Below are positions 20,767-34,400 of a DNA stretch of 64,000 nucleotides, one piece after another. Position 1 is the first letter of the stretch, and every line of letters starts with the position of its first letter. Under the pieces are notes generated by a model. It saw nothing but the letters and a program-made list of their open reading frames with translations. It had not been told where the DNA came from and made no database searches. This stretch comes from Apophysomyces variabilis (lineage: Eukaryota; Mucoromycota; Mucoromycetes; Mucorales; Mucoraceae): NCBI GenBank assembly GCA_002749535.1, contig MZZL01000380.1:434001-498000 (forward strand). Direction: 5' to 3'. The position numbers and the translations under genes were made by a program.

Positions 20767-22304
20767 GTCCTTACAAGGCTTATGCCAATCGTGTTGGTTT
20801 GTCTTTGTATAATTAGTGACCTCCTGGGGGAATTTGATGTGCGCTTGCATGCAGATCCAATGAACTACATAGAGAGATCTAGCCTGAAAGATCGGTTCGA
20901 CGTGCTAATCCAGCTGTGGCCGGGTTTTCTTAGTATTTCGGGACTACTGGATGAAGTTAGGCAGCTGCAAACAGCGCTCAATCTCTATTCATTGTCCATC
21001 TTTTTGTTGTAATGGACATGGAGCCTACCTTTACAAGCAACTGAAGTTGCTGATACTGGTGGCAGATTGTTCTCTGAAATCAAATAAAAAAGCACAAGAT
21101 CGCGAAATCTTACAATTCCTATTTTGTGCTGCCGACAGCGCAGTCTTTGCATAAAGGTCTGGCCATCTCACAATGATGTTTCGTTATGCTTACTCGCCTT
21201 GTTCACAACAGAATCTACGTAAACCATCTTGATGTTAGAGTTTGAAGGACCGTGACGGTACGTTTTTGTAGCTAGGGCATGTATAGAGAAACACGCAGGA
21301 TAAAGCGCTGTTCAATCCGCGTATGCGATGCCTCCTGGATTTCAAAAATCGGGTCAAATGTGCCTTAAGGAGTATGTTGCCTAGTGTGTATATTAGTTGC
21401 AATGACTACGGTGTCCTATATAAACAGTGTATTTGTCCAACCTGAATTTGACATACAGCCATGCACAAGATAGTTATACACTGTAAACACAGGCCTGCTG
21501 CCATCGTATGTTTTCAGCGAGGTTTTGTAGTAGGAGATTTATTCAGCAGATAGTGACTACATGGACCTGACAGAAGCTACAGCCATTAATGTATGTAATC
21601 GGTATCAAATTATATCCGGGCGATCGTATCCGTGTTTTCGCTTGCCGTCTCTGTATGCGGTTGATCCGGATTTGTCTCCAACATGGGGAGCAGCAGTAAT
21701 GCGCTTCGCCTTCAAGCAGATCCAGAAATATAAGAATTGCTCAGCATCACCATATGAGAAAATCTATGACGCTCCATTCTACCTGCGGTAGAAGAACTCA
21801 GATAACTTCATTGTGGCTAACCTTATTGCAATGCTGAAGACAAAGTAGTTTTCCCGTTGTGTCTACTTTCCTATTGAGGCTCTTGTTTGTAATATGTTTT
21901 CCTCACCTTTAAGCTGATAAGATACTGTAGTCCTCATATACATTGGACAATAAATACTATAGCTAGATTTGTAGCCTACAAGAAGTTACATATACTCGGT
22001 TATTAGCAGATCTTTCATTGAGCCTAATTCCTTGATACTGATATGAGATTCGTTCAAGTCGCTAGAAGAGTTTGAGAGCAAAGCAATGGTACATATCAAA
22101 CCATTAGTAAACTTGTAAGAGGCTGATATACTTGTGCTAGCTTTCACGACCACCCATACCTAGCGGGCATACAATGGTTTCTAATCCAATGCAGATCTGT
22201 AACTCTGTGACTTTTGCGCAGTGGCTTTCAGTGTATCGATTGGGATCCCGACGTCCTTTTTTTTTCTAAAAAAAAAAAAGAACAGACAAAGTTTTTGCTT
22301 CGTT
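20767..22304. other. Gene-poor region of 1.5 kb
   Basis: Divergent promoters of the knottin and La genes. A 76-codon plus-strand frame at 21561-21791 (RYQIISGRSYPCFRLPSL) has protein-like composition but no recognisable family or splice partners. Confidence 0.4.
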
Positions 22305-23836
22305 ATGGCTGAAGAATCTTTGGAACAACAGGTGCTTAAGCAACTCGAGCTTATTTACAGCAAAGAAAACCTGGAAAAGGACAACTTTTTCCGGGAAATG
22401 ATTCAGCAGGATCCTGAAGGATGTATGTGAACATGGACACCTGATCAAGCTATTGTTAAGCAGGCTTCGTTCTCTTTTCGCTCTTAGGGGTCACATTAAA
22501 GAAACTGTCCTGTATTAAGCGGTTCAAGACGCTTATCAACGGCAACCTCGAGATATTCCCACTTGCAGTTGGTCTTTCTACCGAATTTGAAGTTAATGAA
22601 GACAAGACGAAGTTGAGAAAGATCCCCGTTCCAGAACCCACTCCAGAAGAACTGGAGAAACAGAAGGAAGAACGCGAAAAAGAAGCACTCCGTTTAGTGG
22701 AAACCTACATTGATGCGAAAAACATTCGATCCATTTACGCTGTAAGGAATTGCCGTTCGCTATCTTACGTTTGTTCTTGCTAATACTTAAGCATCTGGGT
22801 TAATTTCAAAATAGAAAGGTTTTGATACCGACGAACAAAAAGACCCTATTCGCGACTATTTCCAGACTTTTGGACGTGTCGTCAGCGTCAAAATGAGATT
22901 TGATGACAATAAAACTTTCAAGGTAAGAAATAAAAAAAAACACGGAGTCGCCAAGTTGTTGTCGGTAAAATCTTACCTATGACATAGGGAAGCGTATTCG
23001 TAGAATTCGAAACTCCCGAGATAGCCGACAAGGCACGATCAGCCAATATGGAATACAAATCAAAGCCATTGCTTGTCATGGGCAAGTAAGTGCCATCGAT
23101 TGATGTGGAACGAACCAGATTTTTTACGGATTCCGACAGGCAAGAGTACATTGATATGAAATCGAAGGAGAAGTTTGAAGGGCAAGAATGGGCTCCACTC
23201 AATGATGGTCGTCGTCAAGCTTATTTGATTGAATTTTCAGGAGCAGAAGATATGACAATCAAGGAGATCAAGGTAAATGCAGGTCCATTGTATTGCCATG
23301 TTTGTTCATGTCTGTTATTAGGCACTCATCGCTCAAAAGGCGAAAATTGGTTCGGTTGAAATGATTGCTGAGGAAAAAGGACGTGGCGTGATTCAATTGC
23401 TTGAGACCATCCCCGAGAAGTTCATGGAATCATTGGACGATAACAAACTGGAGCGTTTGACCTTCAGATTGGCTGATGGTAGGATAACATAAGAAGAAAG
23501 CTCGCCTGGAATGTGCAGTATATCTGACGTACTGTAGAAAATGCCCGCCGCTTATTTTTCCGGCAGCAAAAAGAAGGCAGAGACCGTAGAAATGGTTCTC
23601 GAGGAAATGGCCGAGGAAGGGGCCGAGGCCGAGGACGGGGTGGTAAAGGCGGTAGCAAGCGAGAGAGATCCGGTAAGGACGATAGTGAACGGGAAGCCAA
23701 GAAAGCACGCAGTCTCGTACCGGAAATCGCATCGGCTTTCAAAAATGAGACAACTACTGTAAGTGAAGGGATAAACAGGAAGAGAATAGAGAAAGGTTTG
23801 GCTTTTGTTCGGTTACTTATGCTATGTTAGGCTTAG
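22305..23836 (+). CDS. lhp1: La-related RNA chaperone (La/Lhp1 homologue)
   Basis: Eight exons: 22305..22422, 22488..22741, 22815..22922, 22988..23085, 23140..23272, 23322..23478, 23538..23758, 23831..23836 give 364 aa. La binds 3'-UUU ends of nascent RNA polymerase III transcripts in the nucleus. The La motif (residues 8-90: QLELIYSKENLEKDNFF, then WVTLKKLSCIKRFKTL) is followed by an RRM (DPIRDYFQTFGRVVSVKMRF), a second RRM-like domain (about 225-320), an RG-rich tract and a bipartite basic signal. The last exon encodes only Ala and stop; without it the frame runs 24 codons to a stop at 23828. Confidence 0.92.
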
Positions 23837-24950
23837 TCGAACTCTAGATAATAAGTGATCGTAATTTTCTCTTTTTGCTTCGTCAAATTCCGTTCATGGC
23901 TTGCCTGTTCAACCTTGCAATTTCATACAGCATCATGCGCACATTCTCTAGGGATGGCATAAAATCAATCAAAAAAAAACTTCATTTGATATCATAAAAT
24001 AAAGAACAATAGAAGCTTTTCGTAATTTATGCTGAAAAGGCTGCGAACACATTTGGTAAAGCAACGAAGGAATTTTCGCTGACATCAAACATAGTTCGTT
24101 CACACCCGCTTTATTACGTAAAGGGCAGAGTTAAATCAGTGCAGTTTGCAAGTGTCACTGTAACTAAACGATATATGAACATAGTATATAGTTGGTGCAG
24201 TTTCTTGCTGTCGAAGATGTTGATAGGGGATGGTGATGTTCGTTGTCATATGGGAATTGAGAATATATTTTCTCCATTTGCTGTAATGTCTTCCTCTGAA
24301 CTATATTAGAACTGCTTGGCAGAGCAACTTCCTCCAGACGAATGGGCTAGCATCGCCGCTCATTTTGTTATACACAAGCCCGTGTCCCGGATAAGACATG
24401 CACGCGGGTGTCAGTGGATTTGCGCTGGAATTGGGAGAATATTGAACTATATAGGGCGACCCTGAGCTTACAATACATACAGTATGAGGACTCAAACCCT
24501 TTTATGTCACAGAGTGGCTGTTGTGGAAAGATCCAAATGATAGCGAGGTGATATCAGTGCAAAAAAAGACATATATAAAGCGTTTACATCGGTGTTTCCT
24601 ATTAGAGCGAGCACTTTTCTACATTTGAAATAAACCAAGCAAGGTACTATAGCTTCCCTGATCCGATCAAACGCTTTGACTATCAGGACTTGGTTGCTAA
24701 ATTACCTCGGCGACACTTGACAACTGCGTACTACACGAACTTGTTATGGAAATAAAGCATGACAGGTCATCCTGGCCAAATGGCACTTTTATAAAGAAAA
24801 AAAAAAGGCCCTGAGGATACTAAGACGAAAAGAAAGGAGAAAAAGAAAAAGACGACGGGGAGATTAAACAGAGAGAATCGTGTTTAGAATACAGAATGTT
24901 GGAAGCAGGAGAGAAGGGGAATCAGGCGTAAAGTGTGCACACACAAATGT
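23837..24950. other. Convergent intergenic region of 1.1 kb
   Basis: 3' flanks of La and Rab5 with AT-rich DNA; no gene seen. Confidence 0.5.
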
Positions 24951-26265
24951 TTAACCTGCATTTTCGAAATGTTAGTGGAAATGGATAATAAAAGATAATA
25001 TCTTGACTTACAGGCACAAGCGTTCGGGTTAGTAGGACGATCAAGATCTACGCCACGAGCGTTCAATCCGCGAAGTTTGCCACGGGAATTATCCGCAAGT
25101 TGATCCAATGGCATACGTTTCGCTAGATGAAAAAAGGAAAACATTTAGATTCCTCTGTTCTTACTTTGAGCAAACCAGGTAAAAAAAAACTTACCTATCG
25201 ATGTAAAAAGCTCATGAACATTATGAGCTGTCTTTGCTGAAGTCTCAAGGAATAAAAGACCTGCTTCGTCAGCATACTCTTGAGCTGTCTATAACAGAGG
25301 AATTTGATTTTGTGAGTTCCAGTCAGAATGGAAATAGAATCTCTAATATGCATAGGATCACTCACTCGAGTTTCAATAGCTCGTCGAGATTCCAGGTCGC
25401 ACTTGTTTCCAGCCAATGCAATCACAATATTCGGATCGGCCTGACGTTGCAATTCGTTTACCCAAGCTTTGGCTTTTTCCAGAGATGACTAGATAAGATG
25501 GGTCGCATGTTAACTATCTTGTCCAATCAGCTTTCCATCTTGGTAACCTACGGGTTGCGTGACATCGTAGACAACGACTGCACAGTTTGCATTACGATAA
25601 TACATAGGAGCCAAACTCTGGAAAACGAAGACATTAAGCATCGCAATGAACCGAGGCAATCAAACATATTCTTTTTTGGTACCTTGTAGCGTTCTTGACC
25701 GGCAGTATCCCTAGTGGACCAAAAAATGGAAAAAAAGTAAATCTTTGTGCATATGTAATAATGGTTAAAAGTAAAAAACAAAAGGTATACCATATCTCAA
25801 ACTTTACTTTCGTATCGTCATCTAACGAGATAGTTTGTGCCAGGAAAGCAGCTGCATATATTCTGTTTAGTGCATCCCTTCCATTCCCCTCCCCCTTTTT
25901 TTTTGGTGCTTTTTGGTTTTCTCTGTATTACCTCCAATAGTACTTTCTCTGTATTCATCGAAGTGGTCTTTGACAAAGCGCATCACCAAACTTTGCAAGA
26001 AAAGAAACAAGACAAAAGATTTCAGTTTTCCCAGCTCTTGGGATGATTTTGATTCTTTTCGCTTTCTCTTTCTTTTTCTCTCACCTCGACTTCCCTACAG
26101 CTGATTCGCCTGTAATTGAAATGAGACATAAGCTTTAGTTTTTTACTGGATGCCAAGCAACTGTTACTTCTTTCTTTCTTTTTTCTTACCTAAGAGGACA
26201 AGTTTGAATTGATATGTCTTTCCCTGTGTTTGAGATGCTGATGGTTGGGTTTGTCTAGACGCCAT
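24951..26265 (-). CDS. Rab5/Ypt51-type small GTPase
   Basis: Ten exons, complement(26190..26265, 26085..26109, 25932..25990, 25791..25851, 25683..25710, 25552..25617, 25366..25488, 25195..25288, 25012..25122, 24951..24955), give 215 aa. Nucleotide-binding motifs are [21 protein letters not shown] and ETSAK. The switch I ESTIGAAFLAQT is the Rab5 signature. Rab5 governs early endosome fusion. The C-terminus becomes Cys-Ala-Cys, a CxC geranylgeranylation motif, only after splicing to a 5-nt last exon; without that splice the frame would run on and bury the motif. Confidence 0.94.
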
Positions 26266-29200
26266 TAGAGCTAATGTTCGTAATAAGAATGAATAACTAG
26301 GAAAGGAAAAGAGGAACAGATGAACCGACGTAAGGAGCCCCGATACAAGAAAAGAGTATTCGGACGTGCACCCAAGGCCAAATTGGTGCTGCTACCACCT
26401 GGCGGAATTTGAATATGCTGTTACTGCACGAAGTTGGGTACAAAGTATGGGCATCATCGCCCGGTGCGTCTTCCTTTTTCCCTCTTAGCTAGATGTTCGG
26501 TTTTTTTTCGTAGCAATGCTATGTTCTGTAGTTAGTTTTTATGTTGGATTATATTCTTAGTCATATTGGTATCAACGATGTTACTTTGGTGCGTAACGAA
26601 TAGCTGAGGAAACCCAGAAAAGGCTCAATACGCTTGAATAAGTCGAACAACAGAGAAATAGCCAATAGCGTTGGATAGAAGACCTATTCAGAAAAGACAC
26701 AAGTTAAAAAGCAAAATATGCTATCATTTCTCTTTTGATTTCGGCATGGCATGGCTTCAGTTGCTGTCTATATCTGATATAATCGCTATGGTACCCGTTG
26801 CTAATAAGTTAGTGGTGTTCCATAAGCGAAAAGAGGGAAAAAAAAATGGAACCATCAAGAACCAAAATTTTGATAAACCACTCACCTCGTAACAGCATTG
26901 TCTCTGTAAGTTATGTTACAACTAAACGGAAAATTAGTTCATGAACAATCAATAGTTCAAAAAGGAAGCGGTGAGAGACAGCAGGATCGTTTATTTCTCA
27001 TAGCGTACCTGTAAGACGAAACCTTGTTTGAATATATGTAAGTTACAGAGGGTAATATTTCCTTTTCACCCTTAAGAAACCGAAATATTTGGCGCTAGCT
27101 ATATTGTATTTACTTTTTACGTTGAGATGTCTCTTTTTTTTTGCATATTGCTTACCCATCGAACCTTTTCTAGAAGAAAGAGCATCTTTACATTCTAGCG
27201 GGATATATCAGTCATGCAAGCTTATTTTTTTATGGTTTGTTTTCTTGACAAAAATTTGCCTTGCATTAGGGCAGGATGGTACACCAAGTAACATGCATTT
27301 TCCTTTTTGTTTTTCTAAAGAAAAGAAAAAGCGGGCGCGGAATTTGTCACGATTTGACTTGAACGAGCCAACATGATACATATCATGCTAACCAAGATAA
27401 TGTATTGCTCTTCCTGGTTAGTCTCAGAACACTCTTTCGTCTTGTCTTGTTAACTGTGTGACATAGCAAAATGAACGATCCAGAATGAAAGGAAAAGGTC
27501 ATCTGGTCACCACGCGTTGCGAGGTAATTTTTCTCTCCGATACGCTAGAAGACGAATGGTCCGTTTGGTTCTTTATACACAGAACAAAATAGCCAGTAGC
27601 CATAAAAAGTACACAAAAGCGTCTTTTATCCCCCGTTTTATTTGGTGACGCTCTATAGGACCAATCGTTTCGTCAAGTTGACGGAGTCTGTCCTTTTTTA
27701 TTATGACTTTAAAAGAAAATTGAAGCGCCTAAATGATTATAGAGCAATTTGATCTTATTTTCTCATCAAACTTAAATCACGTTTTACTTGTTTCTTGGAC
27801 CTAGTTTTCTGTAATGGTTTGTTTAAATAAGCGCTATTGTCTTGAGAGTATGACGTTAGTGGTTTGGAAAATACTATAGTCGTTTTTACATTATTATTAT
27901 TATTGTTGTTGTTGTTTCTTTTTATCTTTTGGTTTTGTTTACATGTCAACGAGGGGCGGGGGAGAAGGATGGTAGATGATTCTATCGAAAGAAATCCAAA
28001 AGGTTCAACCCCCCTAGATCAGCTCCGCATGCTATCGCGGGGGATTTGGCGCGTTTTGGCTTAAAAAAAAGAACTAGATGATATCACGTCCAAGCCAAAA
28101 ATAAATTTATAGACAAAAAAGAAAAAGAACCCTAAGGGTCTAATTGCCACTATGTGGTATGGGTTAGATGAATGTAGTTTGGCGATCTGTAAGACATTAT
28201 ACTAGATAAAGGGTTAAAAAAGAAAGGGGGGGAGAGTTGGGTGTGTTTGGACAAATGTTCAGGAACAACAACGAGATGGTGTTGTTTGAAGAACGTGAAA
28301 GCAGGGAGAGAAGCTGACGAATGTGTAACCTGACAACCGAAATGGTTCTCTTTGTCGATCATCATAAAAACCTTTGCATTTATACCAAATCCGGAGTCCC
28401 ATTGTCGATCTTACAGTTGGCCGATTAGGAGAAAGGGTAAGGGAAGGGAAAAAGCTCCCTAAACAAAAGGGTACAACTCTTTTTTTCTTTGTTACCTGTT
28501 TGTTACCTCGCCGCCAGAATTGTCAATAAGGGCAAAATAACCAAAATGCCACGTTTCAAGGCACTTGATTGGCAAAATCGTCGTAACTCACTTTTTGGAT
28601 TGCCACTTCAATATAAACTAACTAGTGTTATTGGTTCAATTGGACAAAGCTGGAGCCCTTTTTTGAATCTCATCCAAAAATAAAATCAAAGTCAGATCAT
28701 ATTAGAAAAAGTGCCAATATCTCCTACGTTTTCGCGCGAGAAGAAACAAAAGAAATCAATCTCAACGCCCAAGAACCAAATAAGAAATATAAAACAGAAT
28801 CCGACAAAAAAGAAACTAAAAAAACCTTTTTTTCATCAAATTCATCATTACCCCCAGAATATGACAATTTCATTTGTCCATTCAAACCCGAACACAGAAA
28901 GATGACACATTGTGATTTTGCTTTCCTAGAAATTAATTTCTTGGGGGAACGGTGCACAGACAGAAGGGTTAGCCATGAGGATCCCTGCCAAGGCTTTTCT
29001 ATGTTAACAATCGGAGATAAGCCCTGTTTGGGGGGGAAAGAGAGAGAGAAGGAACCCAAAAAGAAGGTTTAGGCTGGTTGCTTTTTGGCTGCGCTGATCC
29101 TTATTGTTATTTCATCTCCCACGTTCTTCTTCTTTTTCGCTTTATTTTTTTTTCACTTTTTTGTCTGGAAAACTTCAGTCGCAACCAGCACGTTTTCTTT

Positions 29201-29561
29201 CCTTTTCTGATATGCAGGGCTACATTGCATACAAACACGTTCTCTTTCTCTTTCTTATTCATCCATACCTAGTTACGCATCAGTGCGCCGCCTAACCTAA
29301 CGAGCTTTTTGCCAATCAAAAAACTTAGAGCCTACACAAATCAGAGCTGATCCTATTTTCCCTATTTAGTGTCTGATAAAGTTTTCCCATTTTATAAATA
29401 CCCTTCTACTGAAGCCAACTTTTTCATTTCGTGTTATTTCTCTCTCTCTTTTCTCTTATTCTTTAACTTCACTTGGATTTTAAAACCAAAGAAGAAAAAA
29501 ACGAAGAAACAACCAAAAAAAAAAAAGAATCCATTTAATCTACAAACACACCAATCGAACT
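26266..29561. other. Long divergent intergenic region of 3.3 kb
   Basis: Lies between the divergent Rab5 and NRG1-like genes. It contains a 26331-26480 stretch reading a basic Pro/Lys-rich frame in part, an ATT/GTT repeat near 27890-27915, and pyrimidine-rich tracts just upstream of the zinc-finger ATG, suggesting a long regulatory 5' region. No gene can be supported. Confidence 0.45.
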
Positions 29562-30455
29562 ATGTTAGCCGATTCCAGCCTATCTGTCAAAGACGCTAAT
29601 GGAAGACATATCAGTCTTCTGAATGGGTCTAATGAAGAGATCCCAAACAAAGTAGAAAAACCCAGCACAACAACCACCTCTGGTCGTCGTCGATACCATT
29701 GTACGGAACCAGGCTGTAATAAAAGTTTTACTACTAGGTAAATTTTTCACTTAGGCAAAACCTAATCCGATTGGGAAAAAAAAAGGTTTTTCATGATATT
29801 CATGTATTTCTTTACTTTTATTTTCTTTAGTGGTCATCTTGCAAGACATAATCGTATTCATACGGGTGAAAAGAATTTCTATTGTCTTTATCCTGGCTGT
29901 CCATCCCGTTTCTCGCGTCAAGATAATATGATGCAGCATTACCGTACCCACATGTCACCAAGATCACGTAGACACCATAATCGATACCACCCTCATCAAC
30001 AATGGCCAATGACATATGAAAAACCGCATCCTCATCTCCATTGCCATACACGTATCCATTCAGACAATCAAACGGTTCTCTATCCCTTGCAACACCATGA
30101 GAATTTCAGAAGCCGTTCGATGACGATGCCAATGCACTTTTATCCAACGAACAATGACGGCTCCTTCCAACCCATGACGCTCCCCAAACCAAGACCATTG
30201 GAGCCACCTTCCATGGGTCGGATTCACCGAGCCTCTTCCGTTTCATCGGCATCGTCTTCAACTACGGCATCTTCTTCCTCATCCCCTTTTTTATTTTCTC
30301 CTCCAATCCAAACCACGTCGCCTCCTCCACAGCATTACTTACCGCCACTCCACTATTCGCCACCCACCCAGTATCAGACCCCAACCAACCGAAATGAACC
30401 ACCATCATCAGGAGGCCTTTTTCAGTTAGCCCACATTGTCAGCACCTTCGGTTAA
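29562..30455 (+). CDS. NRG1-like C2H2 zinc-finger transcription factor
   Basis: Exons 29562..29737 and 29831..30455 give 266 aa. Two adjacent C2H2 fingers (about residues 47-69 and 77-101) contain the string FTTSGHLARHNRIHTGEK, re-formed across the intron, and CPSRFSRQDNMMQHYRTH. This pair is typical of the Nrg1/Nrg2 family of repressors that bind CCCCT/CCCTC-like sites. The C-terminal half is Pro/Ser/His rich and disordered. Family similarity is clear; repressor function is inferred from yeasts. Confidence 0.88.
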
Positions 30456-31430
30456 CCTAATTTTCAAAAAGATTGACACTTTCCAGCTTTTTTACACGGA
30501 AAGCCTTTCTTCTTTACCTTCCGTTCTTTTCTTTTCTTTTTTCTCCTCTTTTTCTTATTTACTACTATTTATTATTATTATTGTCCACTCGTTTTTTTCT
30601 GTTCTTTTATTCCAATTTTCGCTATGCAAATCAGCCTGAAATGAGGGTCAATTTTTTTTTATTCAAAAAGAAAGAAAAAAAAAATAGCCAATGTTATGTA
30701 CAGCCAGCTTTGTTGCCTTGTATTTCTTCACTCCCAACTCATCTTTTTTTTTCTTATCTTTTCTGTTGCTGTTTCTTTTCTTTTTATACTGTACAATAGT
30801 TTTCTTTTCTTTTTCCTCTTTTTCTTCCTCCCATTTTTTTCTATTATTTCTCTCTGGAAATTTGTATAATCTTGTATGCTCTCAACCTTTTCTTCTTTAC
30901 TTCATGGATTCGTTTTTCTGATTTTATTTGCTGATTCTCTTAATTTTATATGTCTATACTTTGAATTGTACATGGGTCGACCTTATATTTTTGCCTCCCC
31001 CCGCACCTCTCTAAGAATAAAAAAAAAACTTTGGAACTCCTAAAGTGTACAAGATCAGTAAATTATGTGGATAAAGATGTAATTGAGCCCTTTTTGTGTA
31101 CCGCTACACAGCGTTTTCTGTGAACCCCACCAAAAAAATTTAATTTAAAAAAGACAGAAGATCGTCCTGCATTGGTCGCACAAATTATCTCACTTGCATA
31201 CGTATTTGTTGCCCTATTCATGCTTTGTAGACCCTTTTGTCAAGATAAGTTTAACTTAAGCTTGCTTCCCAAAATAAAATAACAATAGTAAAAAAGTAAG
31301 CATGATTTATCATTCATCTAATATAGAATCCTTTCTGAAACACCTCATTTAACTTATTTCTAGCGCAGTTTTTATCGTGAAATCAAAGAATCTCATGTGA
31401 AATTAAAGAAAAAGGGAAGTGTGTTTTTTT
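30456..31430. other. Convergent 3' region
   Basis: T-rich 3' flank of the zinc-finger gene followed by the 3' flank of ISWI; no gene seen. Confidence 0.5.
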
Positions 31431-34400
31431 CTAGCGGCGTCGGGATCTAGAGGTGGTTACAGCAGCAGATCGACGTCGCTTCTTTGTCTAAGAAAGACCC
31501 ACAATGAAAACCAATTAATTACATGACTTTGACTCTGTCTTTTGCTTCCTCGGTTTACCTTTTTTTCTTCCTCGGATTCTTCTTCTTCTTCTTCTTCTTC
31601 TAATTCAGCATTCTCCTTCTGAATCAATCCAATGAGCGTATTGCATCGCCGAGCAAGCTCTTGAGAAGTTCGTGACTTAAAAAACCAGTCAAATCGAAAC
31701 TGCGGTGAATGTCTGATTTCACGACGAATATGGTCGTACACATTTTCAGTTCCGTAACCATATTTCTCCAACATCACGATGAGGAACCTGTCTTCATCTT
31801 CGTTGTAACTCTTCCCCTTTGTTGCCTGCGTATACCGGAACCGCATTTGTTGTAATGGTGTGCGATGACGTGAGACCTTTTGAGTCAACTGCTGTTGTAT
31901 CTCTAATTGTTTTTCAATCTCATTTTCTCCTTTTTCAATTTTCGCAATCTGCCGCTCATAATCTAAAAAAGGACTTTTTTAATAAAACTGCTCCGAGTCT
32001 ACATTGGAACAATTACCTGATATTTCCTTATAGCGCGACCAGAATACTTTCGCATATTTCTTTACATCTTCCAAAGCCTTCCCTTCAATTTCAGTCGTAA
32101 TGGCTTCTAGATTATGTCTACAACACGTTTAGATAAAGTTATAACTCTTGTTAAGGAAATCCGAAACGCCTACCTTCCGTATTTTGCGCAGCCGTTGATA
32201 AAGTTGTAAAAATCCTTCCTGGTCCAGTCCGCAAAACCCTAAAGGCACAAACACATGATTAATAACTCCGACATATGCAATGTTACGTTTCCCCAACCTT
32301 TGTGTACAGTTTTTTACGAGTCTCCTCTTCCTTTTCGGTAAGAGGTTCCGCTAAAACAGAACTGTTCATATACCCGACTAGTCCACATGACAATCCTACC
32401 TGCATCAATCTTCCTTTGTTGTTCCTCTCGCTCCTTTTCAAGCTTCTTTCGCTCTCGTGCGCTGCCTCCTTCTGGGATTGGAGGAACCTTGTACTCCAGT
32501 GTTTTCTTCATTGACAATATCCTTTTTAGAATAGCTAATCCGGGTATTAATTAATTGACAATGCAACATACCCTGAGATACAACGTGTCCTTCTCGTTCA
32601 GTTGACTAAGTTTAGGCGGAAAGAATTGGAAATCCTCCCTGTTGTCATGATAGATCAGTTGATGTGTGTAATCTATTACTATCTCACTTACACTGCATAT
32701 TTTTTTGCACGAGGTGGTGCTTTCACAGAAGGGCTCCTGGATGATATTTTCAAAGCCTCTTTGTAATAATCATCCACTGCATAGTTTGTCTTACGCTCTC
32801 TCTTGGCAGGACCCAGCCAAGACAATCCAATACTATCCGCTTTCCTCTATGTCCATCCACGTTCAATTTCATCCATACTCAAACATCTTCAAACAAAACA
32901 CACCTTGTGACTCCAATCCTCCCCATTCCACTGATAAGCGCTTTCGGAAGAAAAGTTCTTCAAGTCATCGATATTTAAGTTTTGGTACTTTTTGTTGAGT
33001 TCTGCCGTTTTCTCTTCACCCCTCCGTAAGATCTCTTCAATATCATCATCTATATTCTCTGTCGTGTCATAGTCCTTAAATATGCTTTCTGCGCCGTGCT
33101 GAATCATGGACAACAGCTGTTCCTTGCTTGCACCTGTAATAACAACTTAAATCCATGGACAATGGGGAAACTAGAAATGTTTCTACCTTTCTGTTGCTGT
33201 GTCATACGCCCTTGTTGAATAATTAACTGATCTAATCGAAGCTTCTGCGCCGCCCTTTCTAGGACTTTTTCTTCGATTGCGTTCTGAAAATAGTTCCAGT
33301 TTCGTTTAGAACCAAATCAGTGTCGTCTCGTAAGTACCTCTGTAATAAACCTAAAAATATAAACTTGCTTCGTCTGCCCGATTCGATGAGCTCGGTCCAT
33401 TGCTTGTAAATCAACTTGTGGATTCCTAAGAACGAAATACAAACTAAACGTGAGCATATCGTGCGGTCACTCAACGTTAACACTGACCAGTCACTATCGT
33501 AGAGGATAACAATATCTGCACTGGTCAGATTGATACCTAGGCCACCAGCACGAGTAGTCAACAAGAAGATAAACTTCGAACTGTCAGGTTTGTTGTATTC
33601 ATCAATTGCGTCGATTCTGTCCTCTTGGCTAGTTTGTCCATCAATCCGGCAGTATTCTAATAATTACACCTATAAGTCGTCTGCAATAAGCCTGCCCGTC
33701 ATTGCTTACCATACCCACGCCACCAGCAGTAATCTTCGAGAATATCAAGTACTCGGCTCATCTGACTAAATAGCAAGACACGAGATCCTTGGGCCTTCAA
33801 TCTCGCAAGTAACTTATCCAACACCAACATCTTTCCAGCATTATCAACCAGATGTTGATCGGTTGTATACGGTGGTCCCGGTTCCTGCACCAACAATGTC
33901 ATCAACTTCTTTTGATCCATTACACCAACAACTTACAGCACCATCAAACAGGTAAGGATGGTTACAGCACTTTCTTAGCTGCATCACTATGTTCAGAAGT
34001 CTTGTTTTGCCTTCGCGTTTACCAGATCCAAGCGCCCCTATCCATAATTATTTAAGCTTAATAAGATGCTGCAATGCTATACAAGTGCACTTACCGTTGA
34101 TGGCATCAATGTCCTTCTCCAGAATCTTCTGATACCATTGCCGCTGCATGTTGCTCATTTTAACGTAGATGTTGATTTCTTTTTTCGGTAACAACGATTT
34201 TTCCACATCTGACTTAATGCGCCGTAACAAGAACGGCCTTAATACCTGGTGAAGGCACCGTTAAGCCAATCGTTCTGTGCATCGCTCTCTAATTAAGATC
34301 AAACCTACCTTGTGGAGTTGTTCTACCACTTTCTTTTGGTCGCCCCCCTGCTTATCGAACCATTCATCAAAAACTTCTGATGAGCTGAACACGTCCGGAA

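Noticed and set aside
20629..21012. 127-codon plus-strand frame with hydrophobic stretches
   Set aside because: Its first part is antisense to the signal peptide of the knottin gene; hydrophobicity arises from that overlap.
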